Of a DNA stretch of 8,580 bases, positions 1 through 5,868 are shown piece after piece; position 1 is the first letter of the stretch; each line of letters starts with the position of its first letter. The notes under the pieces are model-generated. The model saw only the letters and a list, made by a program, of their open reading frames with translations. It was not told the DNA's origin and did not search any database. Made by a program: the position numbers and the translations under genes. The DNA comes from Cyanobacteria bacterium T3Sed10_376R1m (GTDB lineage Bacteria; Cyanobacteriota; Cyanobacteriia; Cyanobacteriales; Cyanobacteriaceae): contig PXEJ01000429.1 of NCBI GenBank assembly GCA_003566215.1, positions 1 to 8,580 of the forward strand, given 5' to 3'.

Positions 1-1489
1 CCTGCTCCAACTTATTTAAACGTAAAAGATGGCTTTTTGTACGACGTTCTGCATAAGGAACCATTGTCCCTGTGCGCATAATAAACGCCCAATCAGAAGA
101 CTGAGCTAACAACAATTCCCGAGCCGCTTGATTAAGAGCTCGCCACTCCAACTCATCTTTCGGCTCTTTAGTTGCTAAATTAATCATTTTCTCCGCCCCT
201 TTATGTAGATGGGGATAAACCCAGGCATTAGTATTATTTAACCAATACTCATGGAATCCTTTATAACCCCAACTAGATTGAGAAGGAATTGCCACCTGTT
301 GATGAGAATGACCCTTCAAATAATCCGCTAAATGGATCATATATAAAGTATCCTGGTCATGCCATGCCTTACGGAAAAGATAATCAATAAACATCGGACC
401 TTCATACCACCAATGCCCATACAACTCTGCATCATAAGGAGATACAACAATAGGCTCTCTTTCCATGAGACCAGCTAGGTGTTGCACCTGTTGCATTCTG
501 TTATATAAAAAGTTTCCAGCGTGTTCCGCTGCTTTTTCCCTCGCCCAATAAGGATCATAAAGAGCTTTATCCGATAAACCAGCTTGACGGCTAGTAATTT
601 TATGATATTTGACCCCCACATTTTTCCTTTGTCCATTGGGCATAATATAGGGCTTTATATAATCATAATCAGCTTCCCAACCAATATCCTTATAAAATTC
701 TCGATAAACAGGATCACCCGGATAACCCACCTCCGATGACCAAACCTGTTGAGAAGACTCATGATCCCGTCCAAAAACCGCTACCCCCGGCTCTGTAAAA
801 ATAGGAGCATAAGTACCATAACGAGGGCGAGGACGAGCATAGAGCAAACCATGACCATCGGTGAGAAAATAACGCAAACCAGCATCGGCCAACATTCTTT
901 CTAAGCCTTCATAGTAAGCACATTCAGGTAACCAAATACCCCTCGGACGCTTACCAAAATTTTCCTCGTAGTGTTCACAGGCTACTTGAATTTGCGCCCA
1001 TACGGCCTGGGGATACATTTTCATCAAAGGCAAATAACCGTGGGTTGCTCCACAAGTGATAATTTCGAGGTTATTGCTATCTTGAAATTGTTTAAAGGCA
1101 GTTACTAAATCTCCTTTATAGTATTCCCATACTTTACGGGTTTCACTAAATTCTTGGGCATAATGTTCGGCAAGATATTTTATATGCCCATTTTCCTCAT
1201 TATGCTTGATTTCTTTTTGAACTAATTCTTCTAATTTTTCTAAATGATCGTTATATCGTTCTTGTAACAGTTTATCCTTTAGCATAGACACAAGAGGGGG
1301 TGTCATGCTCATGGTAATTTTAAAGTCAATTCCATCTCGTTTTAATCCATTAAAGACTTGCAAGAGGGGAATGTAAGTCTCGGTAATGGCTTCATACAAC
1401 CATTCTTCTTCTAGGACATAGTCACTTTCGGGATGGCGAACAAATGGTAAATGTGCGTGCAGCACTAAGGCAAGATAGCCGAGAGCCAT
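1..1489 (-). CDS. GH57 1,4-alpha-glucan branching enzyme, C-terminus cut by window edge
   Basis: Frame open from the ATG at 1489 to the left edge, 496 visible codons without a stop; the family is usually about 520-530 residues, so roughly the last 30 are missing. The family cleaves alpha-1,4-glucan chains and re-attaches them as alpha-1,6 branches in cytosolic glycogen. Seen: the first GH57 motif HAHLPF at residues 11-16 just after the start, which supports this start; GATHGYLPL (second motif); WLPECAYY with the expected nucleophile E189; YDAELYGHWWYEG with the expected acid/base D353; and a C-terminal helical part with SSDWAFIMRTGTMVPYA, typical of the DUF1957/branching-enzyme C domain. Spacing of E189 and D353 fits characterised branching enzymes rather than GH57 amylases. 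No strong Shine-Dalgarno sequence precedes the ATG. Transcribed away from clpP, with nothing indicating an operon inside the window. Family assignment is firm; branching activity is inferred from motifs, and an amylase-like activity is the main alternative. Confidence 0.9.
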   Translation of the reverse strand, partial: MALGYLALVLHAHLPFVRHPESDYVLEEEWLYEAITETYIPLLQVFNGLKRDGIDFKITMSMTPPLVSMLKDKLLQERYNDHLEKLEELVQKEIKHNEENGHIKYLAEHYAQEFSETRKVWEYYKGDLVTAFKQFQDSNNLEIITCGATHGYLPLMKMYPQAVWAQIQVACEHYEENFGKRPRGIWLPECAYYEGLERMLADAGLRYFLTDGHGLLYARPRPRYGTYAPIFTEPGVAVFGRDHESSQQVWSSEVGYPGDPVYREFYKDIGWEADYDYIKPYIMPNGQRKNVGVKYHKITSRQAGLSDKALYDPYWAREKAAEHAGNFLYNRMQQVQHLAGLMEREPIVVSPYDAELYGHWWYEGPMFIDYLFRKAWHDQDTLYMIHLADYLKGHSHQQVAIPSQSSWGYKGFHEYWLNNTNAWVYPHLHKGAEKMINLATKEPKDELEWRALNQAARELLLAQSSDWAFIMRTGTMVPYAERRTKSHLLRLNKLEQ

Positions 1490-1859
1490 AATATGTCAAT
1501 TACTTTTTCTTAGTTTATATAGTTTAACAGTTTTGGTTTTACCTGTTACTAGAATTTTAAGTCAATTTTTCTTTTATTTATCACTTAATTTAATTGTTTA
1601 TTTTGTATTATTCTTTACTTTTATTGTTTCTATGTTTCGATCCCATCTATTTTTGGCTCGATCCCTGTCCTAAATTCCTTTTATAAAAAATAAGAAAGAA
1701 ACTTGTCTGCGGATGGTTAGGATTGATTTTAAATATTTTGCTGTTAATCAAAAATAAATTATTCATTGTTAGGAAAACCGTAATTATCAATTGTTCATTA
1801 CTAAGATCTATGTCAGAATCAAAGATAGTACAATCAATAGGAAAAGGAAAATAAGCCCA
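1490..1859. other. AT-rich divergent spacer between the branching enzyme gene and clpP
   Basis: About 370 bases without a convincing gene. It must hold promoters for both flanking genes, but I see no good -35/-10 pair for either. On the minus strand, TATATAAA at 1514-1521 could be a -10 for the branching enzyme gene but has no matching -35. The stretch 1550-1630 is T-rich on the plus strand with no coding character. The octamer TCGATCCC occurs twice in direct orientation, at 1637-1644 and 1658-1665. The end (1839-1850) is the purine-rich stretch AGGAAAAGGAAA, the probable ribosome-binding region of clpP. Confidence 0.6.
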
Positions 1860-2447
1860 ATGGTACCAACAGTTATTGAAACCTCTGGTAGAGGTGAACG
1901 TGCATTTGATATTTATTCTCGTTTACTCAGGGAAAGAATTGTATTTCTAGGGCAGCAAGTAACTGATGAATTAGCTAATTCTTTAGTAGCACAGTTGTTA
2001 TTATTAGAAGCGGAAGATTCCGAAAAAGATATTTATCTATATATAAATTCTCCGGGTGGTTCAGTATCTGCGGGATTAGGTATTTTTGATACCATGAATC
2101 AAATTAAACCAGATGTTTGTACTATCTGTGTTGGTTTAGCGGCTAGTATGGGTGCTTTTTTGCTTAGTGCTGGTGCTAAGGGTAAAAGAATGAGTTTACC
2201 GAACTCTCGAATTATGATTCATCAACCTTTAGGAGGCGCCCAAGGACAAGCTACTGATATTGAAATTCAGGCTAAAGAAATTTTGTACCTTAAGAAGCAA
2301 CTTAATCAATATATGTCTGATCATACTGGTCAACCTTTACAAAAGATGGAGGAAGATACTGAAAGAGACTTTTTTATGTCTGCCCAAGAAGCAGTAGAGT
2401 ATGGTTTAATTGACCAGGTTGTAACCCGTGTGCCTAAGAAATCCTAG
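1860..2447 (+). CDS. clpP: ATP-dependent Clp protease proteolytic subunit ClpP
   Basis: Serine peptidase of family S14. It forms the barrel-shaped proteolytic core that degrades unfolded or tagged proteins delivered by a ClpC or ClpX ATPase in the cytosol. The 195-residue product matches the usual 195-200. The catalytic triad is visible: S96 in [10 protein letters not shown]121 in [10 protein letters not shown]170 in ERDFFMS. Also present are the oxyanion segment SPGGSV (64-69) and the N-terminal [14 protein letters not shown] (18-31). The ATG at 1860 is chosen because [14 protein letters not shown] is the usual cyanobacterial ClpP N-terminus and AGGAAAAGGAAA precedes it; the frame stays open upstream to a TTG at 1791, which would add 23 unconserved basic residues. 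Cyanobacteria carry several ClpP paralogues plus the inactive ClpR. The intact triad excludes ClpR, but I cannot say which paralogue (P1, P2 or P3) this is. No clpX lies downstream, which argues against the clpP2-clpX arrangement. Confidence 0.96.
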   Translation: MVPTVIETSGRGERAFDIYSRLLRERIVFLGQQVTDELANSLVAQLLLLEAEDSEKDIYLYINSPGGSVSAGLGIFDTMNQIKPDVCTICVGLAASMGAFLLSAGAKGKRMSLPNSRIMIHQPLGGAQGQATDIEIQAKEILYLKKQLNQYMSDHTGQPLQKMEEDTERDFFMSAQEAVEYGLIDQVVTRVPKKS

Positions 2448-2463
2448 AAAATACTGATAATTA

Positions 2464-2553
2464 TTGTGCAATTAGTAGGCAAGAAATGCACAAGAGAGGT
2501 TATGTTCTCATATTTCTTTCTTTCCTGCTATTTCTTGCCCTATATCAAGAAAT
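2464..2553 (+). repeat. Overlapping inverted repeats downstream of clpP
   Basis: Three perfect pairings compete. TTGTGCA (2464-2470) pairs with TGCACAA (2487-2493). GGCAAGAAAT (2478-2487) pairs with ATTTCTTGCC (2530-2539). ATTTCTTG (2530-2537) also pairs with a second CAAGAAAT at 2546-2553, giving an 8-bp stem with an 8-base loop. None is followed by a T run, so this is not a standard intrinsic terminator. It probably belongs to the clpP 3' untranslated region, as it ends before the next predicted promoter. Function unknown. Confidence 0.5.
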
Positions 2554-2565
2554 AAAACAAGATCA

Positions 2566-2593
2566 TTGCCACCACAAACTATTGTAAGATAAT
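2566..2593 (+). promoter_or_regulatory. Predicted sigma70-type promoter of the DUF2854-type gene
   Basis: TTGCCA (2566-2571, five of six against TTGACA), a 16-base spacer, then GATAAT (2588-2593, five of six against TATAAT). Transcription would start near 2600, giving a leader of about 43 bases before the ATG at 2643. The -10 is the left half of the palindrome at 2588-2603. Prediction by eye only. Confidence 0.5.
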
Positions 2594-2603
2594 TTAAATT
2601 ATC
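2588..2603. promoter_or_regulatory. Perfect 16-bp palindrome over the -10 element, candidate operator
   Basis: GATAATTTAAATTATC is its own reverse complement. Flanking GTAA (2584-2587) and TTAC (2606-2609) extend the symmetry after a two-base bulge on the right. It overlaps the predicted -10 and the start region, where a dimeric repressor would block transcription. The GATAAT half-sites resemble FUR-family sites, but the spacing differs from the 7-1-7 znu operator. At this AT content chance palindromes occur, so the regulatory role is inference. Confidence 0.4.
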
Positions 2604-2642
2604 CCTTACTTTATCATCTTAAATATTCTCGGAATAAGTCTT

Positions 2643-3212
2643 ATGTTGCGTAAAATTCCCTTAGCATTAGTCGGTTTAGTTGTAGGTTTCATCCTAACAT
2701 CCATCGGATTTGTTGCCTATGCCATTGGTAACTCCACCCTCAATTTAGCAGGATTTTTCTACGGCATTCCTCTACTACTAGGGGGATTAGCTTTAAAAGC
2801 GGCCGAACTTAAACCGATTCCCTTTTCCCAAGAAACTTCCCCAGAAATTATTGCCCTCAGAGAAAACCAAGCTACAGATACTCAAAATCAATTAAGAAAA
2901 GATGTTACCCGCTATCGTTATGGACAAGAAGCACACCTAGATGATGCCCTTGAACGTTTAGGATTAAGTCCTACCGATGAAGAAAGACCCATTTTGACTA
3001 CTATTAAAGAAGTAGAAATTGATGGTAATTACACGTTGGTATTACAATTTAATTCCCCATTAATTACCCTCGAAACATGGGAGGAAAAACTAGAAAAAAT
3101 TACTAAATTTTTTGGTGCAAATATTACTGCTAAAATAATAAATACCCAAGATAACTTAATTGACTTAGCTTTGATTCGTAATCAACAGTCTTCTCCCGTA
3201 GAAGTGGCGTAG
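2643..3212 (+). CDS. DUF2854-type small membrane protein, function unknown
   Basis: A 189-residue protein that I place, by overall pattern rather than a search, in the DUF2854 family of cyanobacteria and plants. Two membrane segments are visible, at about residues 5-28 and 33-53, joined by a tight turn (GNSTLN). They are followed by a soluble domain of about 135 residues with the polar motif TRYRYGQEAHLD (89-100), the segment ALERLGL, and a C-terminal alternation of strands and helices (about 120-182). No signal peptidase site, catalytic triad or cofactor motif is apparent. The N-terminal pair of helices suggests anchoring in the plasma or thylakoid membrane with the C-terminal domain on one face. 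The ATG at 2643 places the first helix right at the N-terminus. A predicted promoter and palindrome lie just upstream. The response regulator gene begins 20 bases after the stop, so the two are probably co-transcribed. No function can be assigned. Confidence 0.85.
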   Translation: MLRKIPLALVGLVVGFILTSIGFVAYAIGNSTLNLAGFFYGIPLLLGGLALKAAELKPIPFSQETSPEIIALRENQATDTQNQLRKDVTRYRYGQEAHLDDALERLGLSPTDEERPILTTIKEVEIDGNYTLVLQFNSPLITLETWEEKLEKITKFFGANITAKIINTQDNLIDLALIRNQQSSPVEVA

Positions 3213-3232
3213 TAAAGATAACACTTAGATTA

Positions 3233-3877
3233 ATGAAAGATAAAAAAAGTAATCCCTCAGCAACACTACTATTAATTGATGATGACCCCAATCTAATACT
3301 ATTGGTGAAAGATTATCTAGAATTTAATGATTATGAGGTATTAACAGCTACTCAGGGGAGAGAAGCTTTATTGGTTTTGGAGCAACAAATCCCTGATTTA
3401 ATTATTTGTGATGTAATGATGCCTGAAATGGATGGTTATACCTTTGTCCAAGAAATTCGCCAGAATCCTAGTTTAGACCAAATTCCGATTATTTTTTTAT
3501 CGGCAAAGGGGCAAACCAAAGATAAAATCAAAGGATTGACTAATGGGGCGGATGTTTATATGGTTAAGCCTTTCGAGCCGGAAGAATTGGTGGCGCAAGT
3601 ACAATCAACCCTTAACTCTCTGAACAGGTTAATCGGTTGTGTTCAAACTGGGAGCGACAATCCTGTAAGGCTTCATGTGCCTAAATCGGTGTCATTAACT
3701 CCTACGGAAAAAAAGGTTGTTACCCTTGTTTCCCAAGGATTATCTAATCGTGAGATAGCCATTGATTTGGGTGTTAGTCAACGTACTGTCGAAAGTCATG
3801 TATCTAATATGCTAAATAAAACGGGATTGCATAATCGTACGGAGTTATCTCGTTGGGCTATGCAAACTCAATTTTAA
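3233..3877 (+). CDS. NarL/LuxR-type response regulator, Rre1/Ycf29-like
   Basis: A two-component transcription factor of 214 residues. The receiver domain (about 10-128) has the acidic pocket D16/D17, phospho-acceptor D60 in IICDVMMPEMDGY, S90 in FLSAKGQ and K112 in YMVKPFEPEEL. After a linker, a LuxR-type helix-turn-helix (about 153-212) carries LTPTEKKVV, GLSNREIA and VSQRTVESHVSNML. All phosphorylation residues are intact. The sequence, especially VKPFEPEELVAQV and KTGLHNRTELSRWA, resembles the cyanobacterial Rre1 group, whose plastid counterpart is Ycf29. In Synechocystis, Rre1 acts with histidine kinases such as Hik34 and Hik2 on heat, salt and osmotic stress genes; applying that here is inference. 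No kinase gene is adjacent, so it is an orphan in this window. It follows the DUF2854-type gene by 20 bases and is closed by a terminator. No clear Shine-Dalgarno sequence precedes the ATG. Receiver plus HTH is certain; orthology to Rre1 is probable. Confidence 0.9.
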   Translation: MKDKKSNPSATLLLIDDDPNLILLVKDYLEFNDYEVLTATQGREALLVLEQQIPDLIICDVMMPEMDGYTFVQEIRQNPSLDQIPIIFLSAKGQTKDKIKGLTNGADVYMVKPFEPEELVAQVQSTLNSLNRLIGCVQTGSDNPVRLHVPKSVSLTPTEKKVVTLVSQGLSNREIAIDLGVSQRTVESHVSNMLNKTGLHNRTELSRWAMQTQF

Positions 3878-3881
3878 TTTT

Positions 3882-3923
3882 TAGGGGTTTTAGGGAAGTA
3901 GTAATTTCTCCCCTAGATTTTTT
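3882..3923 (+). terminator. Intrinsic terminator after the response regulator gene
   Basis: TAGGGG (3882-3887) pairs with CCCCTA (3910-3915), followed after two bases by TTTTTT (3918-3923). The stem is short and the loop is 22 bases, so strength is uncertain, but it lies only a few bases past the stop codon and points the right way. Confidence 0.55.
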
Positions 3924-3954
3924 ATTTGGGAACAAAGGAAATAAATTTTTCTGT

Positions 3955-3976
3955 TTTCTCCAATTAACTGGAGAAA
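3955..3976 (-). terminator. 8-bp hairpin just past the znuA stop, possible znuA terminator
   Basis: TTTCTCCA (3955-3962) and TGGAGAAA (3969-3976) form a perfect stem with a six-base loop, 17 bases beyond the znuA stop on the minus strand. On the minus strand it is followed by an A-rich stretch rather than a U run, so it is a weak candidate and may act only as a 3' stabilising hairpin. Confidence 0.35.
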
Positions 3977-3992
3977 TTTAAATGAGATTCAA

Positions 3993-5054
3993 TTAAAGTT
4001 GAAAAGGATTAAAAGTTCCCCCTAAACCTTCTACAATGGTCTGGGTATTGAGCATTATTTTTGTTTGATAAGTGCTAGCTCCTGAACCTTCTTCTCCTAA
4101 GCCATCGGCAAACAAAGGTTGATCTGCTACTTGAACATTTGCTTCTGTTGCCACGGTATTAATGAGGGTTGGATTAACAGAACTTTCTACAAAAATAGTT
4201 GGTACGTTAGATCCTTGAATTTCTCGCACTAATTGACCAACTCTTCCTGCGGTGGGTGCTTCTTCTGTGCTAACTCCTTGTAAGGCAGTATTTGAATTTA
4301 ATCCATAGGCTTCTACAAAGTAACCTAAAGCGTCATGGTTGCTGACTAAAATTCTTTTATCTTCTGGGATGGTGGCAATTTGATTTTTGATCCAATCATC
4401 CATAGCATTTAATTCTTCTTTGATCAAATTGGCTTGATTTTGGTATTGTTCCGCTTGATCTGGTTGTAGTGCGGCTAATTGTTGACTGATTACATTAATG
4501 ATTTTTATCCCATTTTGTACGTCATGCCAAACATGGGGGTCGGGAAATTTTTCGGAGTTATCTTGATTATGATCATCTTCGTGGTTGTGATCATGATGGC
4601 TATGGCCGTGATCATGATCTTCGTTTCCATGGCTGTGTCCATCATCAGTCATAATGGGGTTGTTTACGGCTTGCTCATAGACGGCTATTTTGGGAGCAGG
4701 ATTATCGGTTGCTTGAATAAGATTAATTAAGTTGGGTTCAAAACCGTACCCACCGTATAAGATTAACTGTGCTTGATCCATTGATCTGCGATCATCGGGG
4801 GTGGCTTGATAAACGTGGGGGTCAACTCCAGCGTCCACGAGACAGTTGAGGGCGATGGTGTTTTGAGCTATTTGCTGAGTTAAATCGCACAATACATCGG
4901 TGGTAACTACAACGGATGGTAGATTTTCGGAAATTTCTGTAGAGCCTTGATTGGAAGTGTCTTCTGGGGTTGTCGTCGGGGGGTTACAACCAGTTAGACT
5001 AAATAAGACTAGAGATGGTATTACGAATTTTGAAGCAATAGAAAAATTTAACAT
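3993..5054 (-). CDS. znuA: Zinc ABC transporter substrate-binding lipoprotein ZnuA
   Basis: Cluster A-I (ZnuA/MntC/TroA-like) metal-binding protein of 353 residues. It captures Zn2+ in the periplasm and delivers it to the ZnuB permease. The N-terminus is a lipoprotein signal with lipobox LTGC, predicting lipidation at C23. Likely ligands are H80 (DPHVYQ), H174 (DPHVWHD), H240 (SNHDALGYF) and D317 (FADGLGEEG). A third histidine is the zinc-type set, whereas manganese-binding MntC proteins have glutamate there. Between the first two ligands lies a His/Asp-rich loop with ten histidines in residues 140-162, a hallmark of zinc-type members. C56 and C71 are the only cysteines besides C23 and could form a disulfide. 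AAAGGA (5058-5063) precedes the ATG by three bases. Divergent from znuCB across a 73-bp spacer with a FUR-type operator, so probably repressed by Zur when zinc is plentiful. Family is certain; zinc over manganese is well supported by residues but untested. Confidence 0.93.
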   Translation of the reverse strand: MLNFSIASKFVIPSLVLFSLTGCNPPTTTPEDTSNQGSTEISENLPSVVVTTDVLCDLTQQIAQNTIALNCLVDAGVDPHVYQATPDDRRSMDQAQLILYGGYGFEPNLINLIQATDNPAPKIAVYEQAVNNPIMTDDGHSHGNEDHDHGHSHHDHNHEDDHNQDNSEKFPDPHVWHDVQNGIKIINVISQQLAALQPDQAEQYQNQANLIKEELNAMDDWIKNQIATIPEDKRILVSNHDALGYFVEAYGLNSNTALQGVSTEEAPTAGRVGQLVREIQGSNVPTIFVESSVNPTLINTVATEANVQVADQPLFADGLGEEGSGASTYQTKIMLNTQTIVEGLGGTFNPFQL

Positions 5055-5071
5055 TGGTCCTTTAATCTTTT

Positions 5072-5100
5072 ATTATAGTAATGGTACAAAATATTGTGAT
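5072..5100 (-). promoter_or_regulatory. Predicted znuA promoter
   Basis: Read on the minus strand: ATCACA as -35 (5095-5100, four of six), a 17-base spacer, and a perfect TATAAT as -10 (5072-5077). Transcription would begin near 5065, leaving a leader of about 11 bases that still contains the AAAGGA ribosome site. The -35 overlaps the FUR-type operator by three bases. Confidence 0.6.
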
Positions 5101-5123
5101 AATGATAATCATTAATTTATAAA
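5094..5123 (+). promoter_or_regulatory. Predicted znuCB promoter spanning the operator
   Basis: TTGTGA (5094-5099, four of six) and TATAAA (5118-5123, five of six) are separated by 18 bases, and the symmetric core of the operator (5100-5114) fills the spacer. The expected start would fall at or within two bases of the ATG at 5128, implying a leaderless or almost leaderless mRNA. Predicted by eye; weaker than the znuA promoter on the other strand. Confidence 0.4.
5098..5116. promoter_or_regulatory. FUR-family operator (probable Zur box) between znuA and znuCB
   Basis: The 19 bases match the classical E. coli Fur consensus (three GATAAT-type hexamers) at 17 of 19 positions. Within them 5100-5114 is a perfect 7-1-7 inverted repeat, TAATGAT A ATCATTA, the geometry used by FUR-family regulators. 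It lies in the shared spacer of two divergent zinc-transport transcripts and overlaps predicted promoter elements of both. Sequence alone cannot distinguish Zur from Fur; the zinc-uptake context makes Zur the likely regulator. Confidence 0.8.
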
Positions 5124-5127
5124 ATCT

Positions 5128-5850
5128 ATGTTAGAGGTTCAGCAAGTTGCTGTCAACTATCGAGGCATTGTCGCTGTGGAAAATATTAGTTTTTGTTTGA
5201 ACGCAGGGCAAATTGTCGGTATTATTGGACCTAATGGTGCTGGTAAGAGTTCGTTAATTAAATCAATTTTGGGTTTAATTCCTTTGGAGAGGGGAAAAAT
5301 TACTTTTCGACACCGGGCTTTATCAAAACAATTAGATCAGGTTGCTTATATTCCCCAAAGGGCACAGATTGATTGGGATTACCCTATTACGGTTTACGGG
5401 GTGGTAATGATGGCGAGGATTCGTCATCGTGCTTTGTTTCGCTCTGTTTCTCGTCAATCGAAAGAATTGGTTGAAAATGCTTTACAAAGGGTTGGAATCT
5501 GGGATTTGCGCGATCGCCAAATAGGACTACTTTCAGGGGGGCAACAACAGAGAGTATTTTTGGCTCAAGCGTTAGCCCAAGAAGCGGAGTTATTTTTGTT
5601 TGATGAACCTTTTTCTGGAGTAGATAAAAAAACAGAAAAAATGATTTTTAATGTGTTGGATGAATTAAAAAAAGAAGGAAAAATTCTATTGGTAGTTGGT
5701 CATGAATTAAAGGAAACTTCTAGGGAGTATGATCGTTTTTTACTTATTAATAAAAAACTCATTGCTAATGGTTCTCGGGCGGAAGTTATTACTCCAGAAA
5801 ATCTCCAAAAAGCCTATGGTGATAATGTAATTTTGTTGGCGAATAATTAA
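5128..5850 (+). CDS. znuC: Zinc ABC transporter ATP-binding protein ZnuC
   Basis: Cytoplasmic ATPase of 240 residues that powers metal import through the ZnuB permease. All ABC motifs are intact: Walker A GPNGAGKS (34-41), Q-loop Q77 in YIPQRAQIDW, signature LSGGQ (135-139), Walker B LFLFD (155-159) with catalytic E160, D-loop SGVD (163-166) and switch H192 in VVGHEL. The IDWDYPITV segment after the Q-loop is typical of manganese/zinc importers of this class, so the ATPase alone does not settle the metal; the linked ZnuA does. The ATG at 5128 is the only sensible start, since the conserved domain begins immediately (LEVQQVAVNY). There is no Shine-Dalgarno sequence before it, and a predicted -10 lies only four bases upstream. 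znuB follows after 18 bases, so the two are co-transcribed. A HIP1 octamer lies inside the gene at 5510-5517. Confidence 0.93.
   Translation: MLEVQQVAVNYRGIVAVENISFCLNAGQIVGIIGPNGAGKSSLIKSILGLIPLERGKITFRHRALSKQLDQVAYIPQRAQIDWDYPITVYGVVMMARIRHRALFRSVSRQSKELVENALQRVGIWDLRDRQIGLLSGGQQQRVFLAQALAQEAELFLFDEPFSGVDKKTEKMIFNVLDELKKEGKILLVVGHELKETSREYDRFLLINKKLIANGSRAEVITPENLQKAYGDNVILLANN
5510..5517. repeat. HIP1 octamer
   Basis: GCGATCGC, the highly iterated palindrome of many cyanobacterial genomes, inside znuC. It supports a cyanobacterial source. Confidence 0.9.
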
Positions 5851-5868
5851 ACTATTTTATTTTTATTT

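Noticed and set aside
1550..1630. T-rich stretch as a terminator or riboswitch
   Set aside because: It is low-complexity A/T sequence with no stable GC-containing stem before the T runs and no recognisable aptamer core.
1791..1859. TTG start giving ClpP 23 extra N-terminal residues
   Set aside because: The extension is basic and unlike ClpP. The conserved cyanobacterial N-terminus begins at the ATG at 1860, which has purine-rich bases at a suitable distance.
4479..4730. Plus-strand open frame of 83 codons inside znuA
   Set aside because: It is the antisense of the znuA His-rich loop. CAT/CAC histidine codons read backwards give an artificial run of Met, Val and Ile. There is no ribosome site or known family, and znuA is strongly supported on the other strand.
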